DNA of 64,000 nt from Verrucomicrobia subdivision 3 bacterium UBA693 (GTDB lineage Bacteria; Verrucomicrobiota; Verrucomicrobiia; Limisphaerales; UBA8199), in assembly GCA_002298785.1 (NCBI GenBank), contig DBMR01000001.1, positions 13,644-77,643 of the forward strand. Reading direction: 5' to 3'. Of the stretch, positions 51,427-61,035 are shown one piece after another (positions within the stretch are counted from its first letter, which is position 1; each line of letters opens with the position of its first letter). The position numbers and the translations under genes were made by a program. The notes beneath the pieces are model-generated. The model was not told the origin of the DNA and did not search any database. It worked only from the letters and a program-made list of their open reading frames with translations.

Positions 51427-52929
51427 CTAAGCGGTAAACCCGTGACGCAGTCCATAAAACACCTCGGACGCGCGCATCTGTTGTTTGAACTCCCGGATCC
51501 GCGTATTGCGGTCGATCACCACCAGTTCAATATCGGCAATCTCGGCGAAGTCTTCCAGCATCTCGGTGGTCACCACCTGGCTGAAACCGGTGTGATGGGC
51601 GCCGCCCGCCAGGATCCAGGCCTCGGCCGAAATCGCCAGATTCGGTTCCGGCACCCAGATGGCGCGGGCCACCGGCAATTTGGGCAGCGGCCGCGATTCC
51701 ACCACCTGAACCTCGTTCACCAAAAGGCGGAAACGATTGCCCAGGTCAATCAGCGACGCGTTCAGCGCGGGGCCCGCCGCGGTGTCGAACACCAACCGCA
51801 CCGGGTCCGCCTTCCCGCCGATGCCCAGCGGATGCGCTTCCAATGAAGGTTTGCCTTTCGCGATGCTGGGACAAATCTCCAGCATGTGCGCCCCAAGCAC
51901 CTGCATGCCTTTGGGATCAAGATGATACGTGTAATCCTCCATGAATGAGGTGCCGCCCTTCAACCCGGCAGCCATGACTTTCATCGCCCGCACGAGTGCG
52001 CTGGTCTTCCAGTCCCCTTCCGCGCCAAATCCATAACCCTGGGCCATCAGTCTCTGCACCGCGATGCCCGGCAGTTGCACCAGCCCATGCAAATCCTCAA
52101 AACTATCCGTAAACCCCTTAAATCCGCCCTCCTGCAGGAACGCGCGCAGCCCCAGTTCAATCCGCGCCGCTTCCCGAATGGACTTCATCCCCGTCTTCTT
52201 CAGTTGCGGTGAAACCTGGTAAGCCGCCGCATACTCGGAAACCAACGCGTCAACTTCGGCATCCGACACCGCGTTCACTCGCTGCACGAGATCTCCCACC
52301 CCGTAGCCGTTGACCGAATAGCCAAACCGCATTTGCGCCGAAACCTTGTCGCCTTCCGTCACCGCTACTTCGCGCATGTTGTCGCCGAACCGGCAAAACC
52401 GCGCGCCCTGCCAGTCGGCCCAGGCGGCCGCGGCGCGGCACCAAGCCCCGATCTTGCCCCACACCGAGGAATCCTGCCAATGGCCGACCACCACTTTGCG
52501 GTTCAGGCGCAATCGGCTCATGATGAACCCGTGTTCGCGGTCCCCATGCGCCGCCTGGTTCAAGTTCATGAAATCCATGTCTATCTTGGACCACGGTATG
52601 TCCCGGTTATGCTGGGTATGTAAATGCAGCAGCGGCTTGCGCAACTGCTTCAAACCGTTGATCCACATTTTCGAAGGCGAGAACGTGTGGCACCAGGTGA
52701 TCAATCCCACGCAATTCTTCGCATTGTTCGCCTCCTGACACAGCGTCGTGGCCGCTTCCGGACTGATAATCACCGGTTTGAAAACGACGCGCACCGGAAT
52801 CTCGCGGGCGGACCCCAGCGCCCCGGCCACTTCCGACGCATTGGCCGCCACCTGTTTGAGCGCTGCCTCGCCATAAAGATGCTGGCTGCCGGTGACGAAC
52901 CAAACTTCATATTGCTTTAGATCAATCAT
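51427..52929 (-). CDS. araA: L-arabinose isomerase
   Basis: 500 residues, the usual AraA length, from the ATG at 52929; GTGAGG lies about 7 bp upstream. FVTGSQHLYGEAALKQV opens the protein. WCHTFSPSKMWI, LHLHTQHNRDIPW, MDFMNLNQAAHGDREHGF, FGDNMREVAVTEGDK and GAHMLEICPSIA contain the metal ligands (two Glu and two His) and substrate residues of the family. It converts L-arabinose to L-ribulose in the cytoplasm. araB and araD are not adjacent. With xylA in the same window it supports growth on arabinoxylan. Confidence 0.97.
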   Translation of the reverse strand: MIDLKQYEVWFVTGSQHLYGEAALKQVAANASEVAGALGSAREIPVRVVFKPVIISPEAATTLCQEANNAKNCVGLITWCHTFSPSKMWINGLKQLRKPLLHLHTQHNRDIPWSKIDMDFMNLNQAAHGDREHGFIMSRLRLNRKVVVGHWQDSSVWGKIGAWCRAAAAWADWQGARFCRFGDNMREVAVTEGDKVSAQMRFGYSVNGYGVGDLVQRVNAVSDAEVDALVSEYAAAYQVSPQLKKTGMKSIREAARIELGLRAFLQEGGFKGFTDSFEDLHGLVQLPGIAVQRLMAQGYGFGAEGDWKTSALVRAMKVMAAGLKGGTSFMEDYTYHLDPKGMQVLGAHMLEICPSIAKGKPSLEAHPLGIGGKADPVRLVFDTAAGPALNASLIDLGNRFRLLVNEVQVVESRPLPKLPVARAIWVPEPNLAISAEAWILAGGAHHTGFSQVVTTEMLEDFAEIADIELVVIDRNTRIREFKQQMRASEVFYGLRHGFTA

Positions 52930-53236
52930 AAATGCCTCACGATAGAGAGATAGTGTTCGCTCGGGATTAGCGCGTCCCGGCCACTCGGCCGCGGCCACGC
53001 GCCGCGTTCGGGTGAGCGCCGAATTGTTAGGGGAAAACGAAGTGAAACACAATCACCAAGGATGGAGAGTCAACGCGTTATGGGCGTGAGTATAGCATGG
53101 AGGAAGTGCCATCCAATGACACCCCGCGTTATTAAGAAAAGGGACAATTGGCCAGGGGAAGCGTTTGACTCGCAGGGCTGAAGCTTGGCAAAAGATAGAG
53201 CCTGTGCATTTTATCAACCCGCATTTGAGGCAGGGG

Positions 53237-53680
53237 CTATCGCGGTTGAGACATCAGGTCTTCCATCAACGCCCGCATTTCCGCAAGGGTGCACGTCGGA
53301 GGCTTGGACACAATGACATCCACACACTCCGCCGGTGACGTTCCGCCCACCTGGGTGGTGGCCCCCAAATTGAGACGGGGATCGGCGGTCCACAGAAGGA
53401 TCGGCTGCCTTGGATTGAGGGTGCGAATCTTGCGGGCCATCTCCAGGCCCGTCATCCCCGGCATCAGTTGATCGGTGTGTACGAGGTCGAAATCCCCACG
53501 GCCATAGAGTCGCAACCCTTCTTCCCCGCTGTCGGCCACCACCACGTCATACCCCCATAAGCGCATGGCATATCCGTAGACATCCCGGATAGACCGTTCG
53601 TCGTCCACCAGTAATACCCGTCGCTTTCTGCCAATTTCGAGATCCATGAGTGACGCCTTTGCCTCTAAAGCCAAGCTCAT
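53237..53680 (-). CDS. Single-domain response regulator
   Basis: 147 residues consisting almost only of a receiver domain. Acidic D26/D27, phospho-acceptor D70 (VHTDQLMPGMTG), T98 and K126 (VSKPP) are all in place. The N-terminal ~15 residues are extra; an ATG at codon 12 is an alternative start. Without an output domain it may act by protein contact, as in phosphorelays or chemotaxis. There is a ~20-residue insertion between T98 and K126 (LNLGATTQVGGTSPAECVD). No kinase is adjacent. Confidence 0.85.
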   Translation of the reverse strand: MSLALEAKASLMDLEIGRKRRVLLVDDERSIRDVYGYAMRLWGYDVVVADSGEEGLRLYGRGDFDLVHTDQLMPGMTGLEMARKIRTLNPRQPILLWTADPRLNLGATTQVGGTSPAECVDVIVSKPPTCTLAEMRALMEDLMSQPR

Positions 53681-53908
53681 GCTTTGCTGACGCTTAGCTG
53701 CCCGAACTGCTCTTACCCTTTTTGAGGTAAACTCCTTTTAGCACTTCCCGGGCCACTCATGACTTTGATAAATTTGTTTGATTTTACCGGCAAACCAGCG
53801 AAATGTCTCAAAATTTTACACGATTCAGCCCATCCACCCCAAAAAAGCGGCGTGAATTGTCCTCTTTCTTGTCAGTTTTGAGAAATTCAATCCCATTTCA
53901 GGACAACC

Positions 53909-54613
53909 TCAAGCTTTCTCCCCATAATTGATCGTCATCACTCCCCCCAGGAACGAAACGATCTTAACTCGCTGCAACCCTAGCTGTTTCATCTCGGATT
54001 CCACCCCGCGCTGAGCCGGGTAGTGAATCAACGATTCCAGGATATAAGCATAAGCGGAGGCTTGGCCGCAGAAGATGCGCCCCAGCACGGGGACGAACAT
54101 CCGCAGGTAACCGAAATACAGCGCGCGCCACCAGCCGCAATCCGGTTTGCCAAAATCCAGCACCAGCAGGCGCCCTCCCGACCGGGCCACGCGCGCCATC
54201 TCGCCCAGACCGCGTTTCCAGTCAGCCAGGTTGCGCAAGCCGTAACCCACCGTCACAATCTCAAAGGCACCGTCGGGAAATGGCAATTGCTGGGCGTCCC
54301 CTTGCCGAAAAGTCGTGCCCGGTATTTGGCGTTTTTCAGCCACCTCAAGCATTTCAGCGCTAAAATCCAACCCCTCCACCACGGCGCCGGCACGCGCCAG
54401 GCCGCATGCGATGTCCCCCGTGCCGCAGCAAACATCCAGGGCGGCACTCCCCTGGCGGACCCGGGCGAGTTGGATCAACCGCCGCTTCCAATAACGATGC
54501 AGACCGAAGCTCTGCAAGTCATTGATGAGATCGTAGCGATGCGCGATGCGGGCGAACAACTCGTTGACCCGCGCCGACCGCTTTCCACCAGGATCGTAAA
54601 ACTCGTTCCCCAT
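53909..54613 (-). CDS. ubiE: Demethylmenaquinone/ubiquinone methyltransferase
   Basis: 234 residues from the ATG at 54613. Class I SAM-methyltransferase with UbiE/MenG signatures: FARIAHRYDLINDLQSFGLHRYWKR, LDVCCGTGDIA (SAM loop), VTVGYGLRNLADW, and the C-terminal GVMTINYGEKA. It methylates the quinone ring in menaquinone or ubiquinone synthesis. Its start is 10 bp after the stop of the upstream secreted-protein gene, so the two are cotranscribed. The longer frame to 54808 overlaps that gene and has no homology. Confidence 0.95.
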   Translation of the reverse strand: MGNEFYDPGGKRSARVNELFARIAHRYDLINDLQSFGLHRYWKRRLIQLARVRQGSAALDVCCGTGDIACGLARAGAVVEGLDFSAEMLEVAEKRQIPGTTFRQGDAQQLPFPDGAFEIVTVGYGLRNLADWKRGLGEMARVARSGGRLLVLDFGKPDCGWWRALYFGYLRMFVPVLGRIFCGQASAYAYILESLIHYPAQRGVESEMKQLGLQRVKIVSFLGGVMTINYGEKA

Positions 54614-54623
54614 ACCGCGCCGC

Positions 54624-56798
54624 TCAGAACTCGAACTCAATTTGCTGCGGCTGGGTACGCAGCGGAAACCTGACGTGCAGCACCTTTTCTTCCGGGGAAA
54701 AGGTGAAGTCGGTGTGGGGTTGCCCATCGAGCCGCACTGTCTTGGGAGTTTTTTGGCTGCGCACCAGCAGCAACCCCCGGGTTTCACCCACACCCTCGAC
54801 CACCACATTTAAAGCACCCCGTTTCCCCGGTTGTTCCAGCGCCCGACCGGCGCTGGCCAGCACTTTGGGACCCTTGCTGCCAGCCGCGTTCAAGTCCAAA
54901 AGCAAATACCGTGAGCCCGGGGACAGGACGACGCGCTGAGTGACGCGCAATTCGGGATCGAACAAATTCACGAATTTCCCTTGCAGCTCTTTGGGCGAGT
55001 CGCTGGTGGATTCATCCAGGCCCGCCGCGACGACATAGGGTCCGCGGCGCAGCAGGAGATAGTTGGTTTCGCGCCATTTGACACCGACGCGCGCCGCCGT
55101 TTTCTTCACCGTTTCCACTAACCGCACGTCACCGTCGGTGGCCCGGGCCAGCGAGGACGGGCTTTGCCGGAGCCACGTCACCCAGCCTTTGCCGACACGC
55201 ACACTCTCGCCCGTTCCAATGCTCGGCTGCTTATCCAAACCCAACTGCGCGAATAAATGCTCCCGGGGAGTGGCATAACTATTCCGACCGGTGTTCCACC
55301 ATTCCCGAACCCGGTTATACGGATCGGTATCATCGTCCACAAAGACGAGGGCGCCGCCCCGTTTCACCCATTGGGCGAGCGCTTCATGCACCTCCGGCGT
55401 CAGCGGCTTTTGGCCCTGATAGCTGATCAGCAACACCCGCAATCCGTCCAAATACTTGGGGATGGTGACATTCTCGAGTTGCAGCGGCATCACCGGCGTG
55501 CCCCGCTTGAGCAGCGGCATGGCCATGCCATAGAACTCGCCAAAATGTGGATCGCCCGAAACCGGTTCACCCCGTTGGAACATGAGCGAATCGCTGGCCA
55601 GCACCCCAATGCCCGAAGTGCCGCAATCCCATTCGACGCGCTTCTGGTTCATGTCGTGCATGGCGTTCATCACCGTCTGCAGCTCGGTGGCGTAATCGGC
55701 CGGGATGCCTTCGCGCTCTTCGCGTCTGGCCTGGCGCGGGTATTTGCCAGCAAAGACCCGTTCCGGCCACGGTGACACTTCATAGCGCGCGACGTCCGAT
55801 TGAAACAACGAGGCCGTCAACGTGGATTCCCAGTTGCGCCGATAATCCACCCAATCGTGATCCGGATTATCCTCGACCGGATCATTGAGGTACCAGACGC
55901 GGCGCCCGGTCGAACGCACCAGGTTCTGCATCATGCCATACTCCAGGAAAGCGGTTTCAAACGTGCGCTCCCGGGATTTGCCGCGGTATTCATTGGCGGT
56001 GCGCGAGGTGCCAGTCCACACCTGGGCGATGTAACCGTCGCAGCCCTCGAGCCGCGCCAGGCTGGATTCCGGACTTACGATTCGCCAGTGCGCATAATTC
56101 AAGAGGCTGTGCGTCGGCACATAACAGCGCACGTGCTTCCCTTGCTTCCGGTTGAATTCCTGCACGTGATCAAACACCTGCTGCAGCGCCCGGCGGTAGA
56201 GAAAATATTTCAGCTTCGAAGCGCGCCACTGCGCATCCACCGAACTGTGCGGCGGTTGCCAGTCTTCGCCGTAATAACTCTTCCACTCGCGCTTGAATCC
56301 TTCGGAGTACCCGCCCCGCACCCAAAACTCCGGCTCTTCCAGGTGAATCGCCTCGGCCCCGGCATCGAGGGCTCGCTGCACACCAACACTTAGAAACTTC
56401 CCGTAGTTCGTCCCGGGACACATGTAATAGACATCGCCTCCGTGGCTGATCTTCTTCCCGTTCCGTTCGGTCTGCGCTTCGTCCTCGTGGTTGATGCCAT
56501 CAAATCGGCCGTAGAGATAATCCTGGTAGTTCCCCCACGCCACCCCGGTCATCACATGGATGCGGTAACCGTGGTCGCGCCAGGTGGCGATGCGTTTTGG
56601 TAAGCCCGGGTCGATCCCGTACACAATCGCCACGTCCGAGCGCAAATTACCGGCCCGGCTCCAGGCTTCGGCGGTCTGAAAGCAGGTGCGCTCCTCGGAT
56701 TGGCCGGGATCGAGAGCAAAGGGAGATACCCCGGCCATCACCGAAACCGGGAACACACTGAACCAAATCCGCAACCGTGCGCGAGTTATCATGCGCAT
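54624..56798 (-). CDS. Large secreted TIM-barrel-like protein of unknown activity
   Basis: 724 residues with a signal peptide (1-29, SPFALD). The N-terminal half reads like a glycoside-hydrolase-type barrel: VYGIDPGLPKRIATWRDHG, IHLEEPEFW (paired acids), HVRCYVPTHSLLNYAHW and GYIAQVWTGTSRT. The second half has a GATase-like or beta-galactosidase-trimerisation-like region, VLLISYQGQKPLTPEVHEALAQWVKRGGALVFVDDD, then a beta-rich end. I cannot place it in a numbered GH family. It is probably a carbohydrate-active enzyme of the periplasm, and the coupling to ubiE is probably incidental. Confidence 0.65.
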   Translation of the reverse strand: MRMITRARLRIWFSVFPVSVMAGVSPFALDPGQSEERTCFQTAEAWSRAGNLRSDVAIVYGIDPGLPKRIATWRDHGYRIHVMTGVAWGNYQDYLYGRFDGINHEDEAQTERNGKKISHGGDVYYMCPGTNYGKFLSVGVQRALDAGAEAIHLEEPEFWVRGGYSEGFKREWKSYYGEDWQPPHSSVDAQWRASKLKYFLYRRALQQVFDHVQEFNRKQGKHVRCYVPTHSLLNYAHWRIVSPESSLARLEGCDGYIAQVWTGTSRTANEYRGKSRERTFETAFLEYGMMQNLVRSTGRRVWYLNDPVEDNPDHDWVDYRRNWESTLTASLFQSDVARYEVSPWPERVFAGKYPRQARREEREGIPADYATELQTVMNAMHDMNQKRVEWDCGTSGIGVLASDSLMFQRGEPVSGDPHFGEFYGMAMPLLKRGTPVMPLQLENVTIPKYLDGLRVLLISYQGQKPLTPEVHEALAQWVKRGGALVFVDDDTDPYNRVREWWNTGRNSYATPREHLFAQLGLDKQPSIGTGESVRVGKGWVTWLRQSPSSLARATDGDVRLVETVKKTAARVGVKWRETNYLLLRRGPYVVAAGLDESTSDSPKELQGKFVNLFDPELRVTQRVVLSPGSRYLLLDLNAAGSKGPKVLASAGRALEQPGKRGALNVVVEGVGETRGLLLVRSQKTPKTVRLDGQPHTDFTFSPEEKVLHVRFPLRTQPQQIEFEF

Positions 56799-56810
56799 TG
56801 AATGACAGAG

Positions 56811-57596
56811 TCAGACGCCCGGTTCAAGCGCGATGCGCTTTCGCGGATAATGAACTTTCCACAGCACCAACCCAGCCGCAGGCGCACTCATTCCCGCGGA
56901 GCTGCGCGACTTGCGCTCCAGCATGGCGCGCACGTCCTCCGGTTGATATTTGCCCAGCCCGATTTGCACGAGGGTCCCCACAATTCCCCGGCACATCTTG
57001 TAAAGGAACCCATCGCCTTCAATGACAAAGGTGACCAAAGGCCCGGAGCATTGGATGCGGCAGGCGGTAAGGGTCCGCACGGTGGAAGCCTTGCTGTAGC
57101 CGGGATTGGCGGCAAAGGACTGAAAATCGTGCTTCCCTGGGAAGAACGCAGCCGCCTGAAGCATGGCTGACAGGTTCAACTTGCGCGGCACGTGCCACGC
57201 GGAATGGCGCAGCAACGGGTTCATCGAGGGATGGTTCCAAATGAAATAGCGGTATTGCTTGCCCCGAGCATCGAACCGGGCGTGAAACGCGGCGCCCACC
57301 CGGGCCGCTTTCATCACCCGAATGTCCGGCGCCAGCCAGGCATTGAGCGCCAAGACAAGTTTGGCCGGGCTGAAACGCGCCTCGGCGCCGGGAACTTCGA
57401 AGTGCGCGACCATCCCCAGCGCATGCACGCCTGTATCCGTCCGGCTGGAGCTGTGCAAGCGTGGGTGGCTGGGGAAGAGTTTCGCCAGGGCCTCTTCGAC
57501 TCGCTCCTGCACGCCGGTGCCAATCTTCTGCGCCTGCCATCCCTGGTAGGCGGTCCCATCGTAGGCCACGGTCAGTTTGAACTTCTTCGCTTCCAC
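56811..57596 (-). CDS. truA: tRNA pseudouridine(38-40) synthase
   Basis: 261 residues from a GTG at 57596; the only nearby ATG is out of frame. TruA motifs: AYDGTAYQGWQAQ, the catalytic D54 in SSRTDTGVHALG, FHARFDARGKQYRYFIWN, HDFQSFAA and DGFLYKMCRGIVGTLVQIGLGKY. It converts U38-U40 of many tRNAs to pseudouridine. It is divergent from the SNF2 gene, with 138 bp between starts, and lies 12 bp before the secreted-protein gene on the same strand. Confidence 0.96.
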   Translation of the reverse strand: MEAKKFKLTVAYDGTAYQGWQAQKIGTGVQERVEEALAKLFPSHPRLHSSSRTDTGVHALGMVAHFEVPGAEARFSPAKLVLALNAWLAPDIRVMKAARVGAAFHARFDARGKQYRYFIWNHPSMNPLLRHSAWHVPRKLNLSAMLQAAAFFPGKHDFQSFAANPGYSKASTVRTLTACRIQCSGPLVTFVIEGDGFLYKMCRGIVGTLVQIGLGKYQPEDVRAMLERKSRSSAGMSAPAAGLVLWKVHYPRKRIALEPGV

Positions 57597-57705
57597 TCGC
57601 GGCCATGATTGTGCGTGCCCCAGTCGTCTCGGAAAAGCGCAAAAACCGGAGCACCAAAAATCCTGACAATTATTATTGACCCAAACGCCGGTTCTATGAG
57701 GGAAT

Positions 57706-57718
57706 ATAGGGTCCCTAT
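57706..57718. promoter_or_regulatory. Perfect 13-bp palindrome upstream of the SNF2 gene
   Basis: ATAGGG-T-CCCTAT lies 16 bp before the preferred ATG at 57735. It looks like an operator half-site pair or a small hairpin near the ribosome-binding site; no binding factor can be named. Confidence 0.3.
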
Positions 57719-57734
57719 TTGGGGAATAAATCAG

Positions 57735-60700
57735 ATGGCCAAAGCTCTACTCAGAAACGGGAATGGTGTGCGCGGCGCTCAGGGCTCGAAATACGACGCC
57801 CACCACACGGTCCTCGCCAAGACCTACGGCGCGCTCGCGGATTTGCGTCGCGAATTGGCCGATACCCACACCATCGTAGCCGAACGAGCGGAACTGTTGA
57901 ATACCTTCGCCGCCTGCGCCGACTCCCAGCGTGCTTGGCTGTTGCTCGAGGATTACTTCGAAAAACTGTCCCTTTCGCGCAAGGATTTCCCCAGCAACGA
58001 TTGGTGGCCCCGGCTGCTGAATGCACGTGGCAAAACCCGTCTCGAAGAGGTGGCGTTTCTTTTTCTACGCGCCAAACGCTCTCTGCCCACGGAACTGGCT
58101 GGATACGCCAACCTGGATCGTTTTCAGCAAGTGGAGAAAGCCGCACAGGAGCAGCAAATCGTTCAGCACCTGGAAAACTGGCTCTCCCCGCCCCGCCCCG
58201 CTCATCTGGATTCTCCCCGGGCCGCCCTGCGCGTCTTGTGTCGCCAGGAACGGGAATCGGAATCCTCCGCGCGCTACCGGCTGACGGTGCAGTTCCTGAT
58301 CCAACGCCCGCGCACCGGGGAAAAACTCAAAAACCTGTCGGAAATCCTGGAACTAACCACCCGCGCAGCGCATGAACAGGAACAGTTCCCGCCGGCCGAC
58401 TGGGAATTTGTGCAGTGGCTCGCCGAACATCATGCGATCAACGCCGACGGTGAGGACACTCTGTGGCTTACAGAATTAGACCTGCTCCAATGGCTGGCGC
58501 GCTGGGGGCACACCAATCGGCTCGAACAATTAGCCGAGGACGGCGCCAGTGCGGGATTCCTGAAGTTCCGGGGGCAACTCGCTGAATTAACCCCCTGTCT
58601 CGAGAATGGCGACCAGGAACTTGCTTTCACCCACTTGCTGGCGGTGCCCGGCGGGCGCACGTTCCCGCTGCATGAGGTGCGTTTTTTCGGCTCCCGACCG
58701 CCGCTGGCGCTGGTAGGCACTGAGTTCTTCCTGCTCAGCAACGCGCCGCCGCCAGAGCTGATCGATCACTGGGCTCATCAGCCATCAGTCCCGGTGCGCA
58801 AGCTGAGCCATCGCCTCCTCATGCATTTGCGGAAAAATCCGCCCAACCAGGGCGTTGATTGGGAGCAACTCTGCCTGACGCACCCCGCGGCTCCGCAATT
58901 CACTTTCGAACTCCTGGAAGATACAGTGAGACTGCGGCTCCTGGCTCACAGCCAGCGCGACCAAAGTGTCTGGCTCTGGAACGGGCACGAGTGGACTCCT
59001 CAGGGAGGCAAAGCCCAGGGCGACAAACCTCAAATTCTCGATGACCCGCGCCTGGAACCCGCCACCCAGTGGCTCCGCAAGCTGGATTGGTTCACGCCCG
59101 AAGCCGGTCTCTGGGTGGGAGACGCCAATGAACTGTTCCTCGGCAGCCTGTCGGAAGCCTGGCTGGATCGCCCGCGCGAAGCCGAGTATCTCGGAAACCC
59201 GGGCTTTCATCGGCTCTTCCTCGCTCCACGACGGCTTCGCCCCAAGGTGATCGTGAAAGGCAGCGGCATTGATTGGCTCTCGGTCTCCGCCGAATGGGAA
59301 CAGGAAGGGCTCAAGCTCACTGCCGCCGACCTGCAACGTCTGCAGTCAGCCACGGGAAAATTTGTCAAACTGCCAGACGCAGGCTGGGTGGAACTAGATG
59401 CCCAAGCCGTGCAGTCCGCGCACGAAACCATGGCCGAACTCGGAGTGGATGGCCTCAATGCCAACGGCCAAAAGATCGGCCTCGAACAGGTGGCGCATCT
59501 CGACGAAGAAGGTCTGCAGCGCTTTGCGGATTCGCCCCAGGCCCGCGCGCTGCGTGAGCGGCTCAAGGATTTCAAGGGCATTACCGGAACCGACCTGCCC
59601 ACCGGAATCGAAGCCGAGCTGCGGCCCTACCAAAAGAACGGATTCGACTTTCTCTGCCACCTTACCCGGCTCAAGCTCGGGGGCATTCTCGCGGACGACA
59701 TGGGCCTGGGAAAAACACTCCAGACCCTGGGCTGGCTGGCATGGCTTAAAGCCTGGCATTCGAAAAATCCCAAGCCGTCTCTCGTCATTTGCCCCGCGTC
59801 GGTCCTACACAATTGGCGGCGTGAGGCGGCGCGGTTCACCCCGAGCCTGCGGGTGCTCGTGCTCGAGAGCGGCGCCGCCCGTCACAGCCTGCGCAAACAG
59901 ATCCCGCAGCACGACTTGATCGTGACCAACTACGCTTTGTTGCGCCGCGACCTGGAAGAGCTGCAAAAATTCGCTTTCCGTGCCGTCATCCTGGATGAAG
60001 CGCAGTTCATCAAAAATCCCGGCGCCCAGGTGACCCAATCCGTAAAGCAGCTCAAGTCCGAGCACCGCCTGGCATTGACGGGCACACCGCTCGAGAACCG
60101 GCTCCTCGACCTGTGGAGCATTGTGGATTTCATCCAGCCCAGTTACCTCGGCACGCAGGAACAGTTTATCGAGCTTTACGAGCCGCACGGCGAAAATGCC
60201 GAATCCGCCCAGCGCATCGCGCGCAAACGCCTTTCGGCCAAGCTTCGCCCGCTGATGTTGCGCCGTCTCAAACGCCACGTCGCCCGGGATCTGCCGGATC
60301 GCATCGAGCAGCGACGCGATTGTCAGCTCGGCGAGGAGCAGCGGAAACTTTACCTGGCCGAGCTCCGACGCAGCCGCGAGCAGGTAATGAAAACCGTCGC
60401 GGAAAAAGGCCTCAACAAGAGCAAAATTCACGTGCTCGCCGCCCTCACCCGGCTGCGCCAAATCTGCTGTCACCCCAAGCTTGTCGGCAACGACTCGATC
60501 TCCGGAAAAACAGAAACCTTGTTCGAGCTGCTGGATGCCCTGGTGGCGGAAGGCCAAAAGGTCCTGGTATTCAGTCAATTCGTGCAGATGCTCCACCTCC
60601 TCGAACAGGAATGCCGCGCCCGGCAGATCGGCACCCATATCCTCACCGGCCAAACCAAGGAACGCCAGGAGGTGGTGAATCAATTCCAGAATGATCCCAA

Positions 60701-61010
60701 TCCCGCCGTGTTCCTCCTCAGCTTGCGGGCCGCGGGCACCGGTCTCAACCTGACCACCGCCAGCTACGTCGTGCTCTACGATCCGTGGTGGAACCCGGCC
60801 GTGGAAGCCCAGGCCATCGATCGCTCTCATCGCATCGGCCAGACGCAGACGGTCAATGCTTACCGCCTTATCTCTCCCGGTACCGTCGAGGAAAAGATCT
60901 GGGAACTGCAGCAGAGCAAAGCGCAGGCAATCTCGGACGTGCTCGGCGAAGAAGGCTTCGCCCGGAGCCTGTCCAAAGCCGACCTGGATTACCTGTTTTC
61001 GGAAGAGTGA
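57735..61010 (+). CDS. SNF2-family DNA/RNA helicase-like ATPase
   Basis: 1091 residues from the ATG at 57735 (GGGGAA about 9 bp upstream; ATG 57696 and TTG 57609 are alternatives). The C-terminal ~480 residues are a complete SNF2 motor: Walker A DDMGLGKT with K660, DEAQ box D754-Q757, LTGTPLENRLLDLWSIVDFI, LVFSQFVQML, HILTGQT, LLSLRAAGTGLNLT and the arginine-finger region DRSHRIGQTQTV. The N-terminal ~550 residues are of unknown fold and lack an obvious SWIM zinc finger. It presumably remodels protein-nucleic acid complexes; its actual substrate is not known. It is transcribed alone. Confidence 0.92.
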   Translation: MAKALLRNGNGVRGAQGSKYDAHHTVLAKTYGALADLRRELADTHTIVAERAELLNTFAACADSQRAWLLLEDYFEKLSLSRKDFPSNDWWPRLLNARGKTRLEEVAFLFLRAKRSLPTELAGYANLDRFQQVEKAAQEQQIVQHLENWLSPPRPAHLDSPRAALRVLCRQERESESSARYRLTVQFLIQRPRTGEKLKNLSEILELTTRAAHEQEQFPPADWEFVQWLAEHHAINADGEDTLWLTELDLLQWLARWGHTNRLEQLAEDGASAGFLKFRGQLAELTPCLENGDQELAFTHLLAVPGGRTFPLHEVRFFGSRPPLALVGTEFFLLSNAPPPELIDHWAHQPSVPVRKLSHRLLMHLRKNPPNQGVDWEQLCLTHPAAPQFTFELLEDTVRLRLLAHSQRDQSVWLWNGHEWTPQGGKAQGDKPQILDDPRLEPATQWLRKLDWFTPEAGLWVGDANELFLGSLSEAWLDRPREAEYLGNPGFHRLFLAPRRLRPKVIVKGSGIDWLSVSAEWEQEGLKLTAADLQRLQSATGKFVKLPDAGWVELDAQAVQSAHETMAELGVDGLNANGQKIGLEQVAHLDEEGLQRFADSPQARALRERLKDFKGITGTDLPTGIEAELRPYQKNGFDFLCHLTRLKLGGILADDMGLGKTLQTLGWLAWLKAWHSKNPKPSLVICPASVLHNWRREAARFTPSLRVLVLESGAARHSLRKQIPQHDLIVTNYALLRRDLEELQKFAFRAVILDEAQFIKNPGAQVTQSVKQLKSEHRLALTGTPLENRLLDLWSIVDFIQPSYLGTQEQFIELYEPHGENAESAQRIARKRLSAKLRPLMLRRLKRHVARDLPDRIEQRRDCQLGEEQRKLYLAELRRSREQVMKTVAEKGLNKSKIHVLAALTRLRQICCHPKLVGNDSISGKTETLFELLDALVAEGQKVLVFSQFVQMLHLLEQECRARQIGTHILTGQTKERQEVVNQFQNDPNPAVFLLSLRAAGTGLNLTTASYVVLYDPWWNPAVEAQAIDRSHRIGQTQTVNAYRLISPGTVEEKIWELQQSKAQAISDVLGEEGFARSLSKADLDYLFSEE

Positions 61011-61035
61011 CCGTTTTCGGTCCGCAGGCTCAAAC

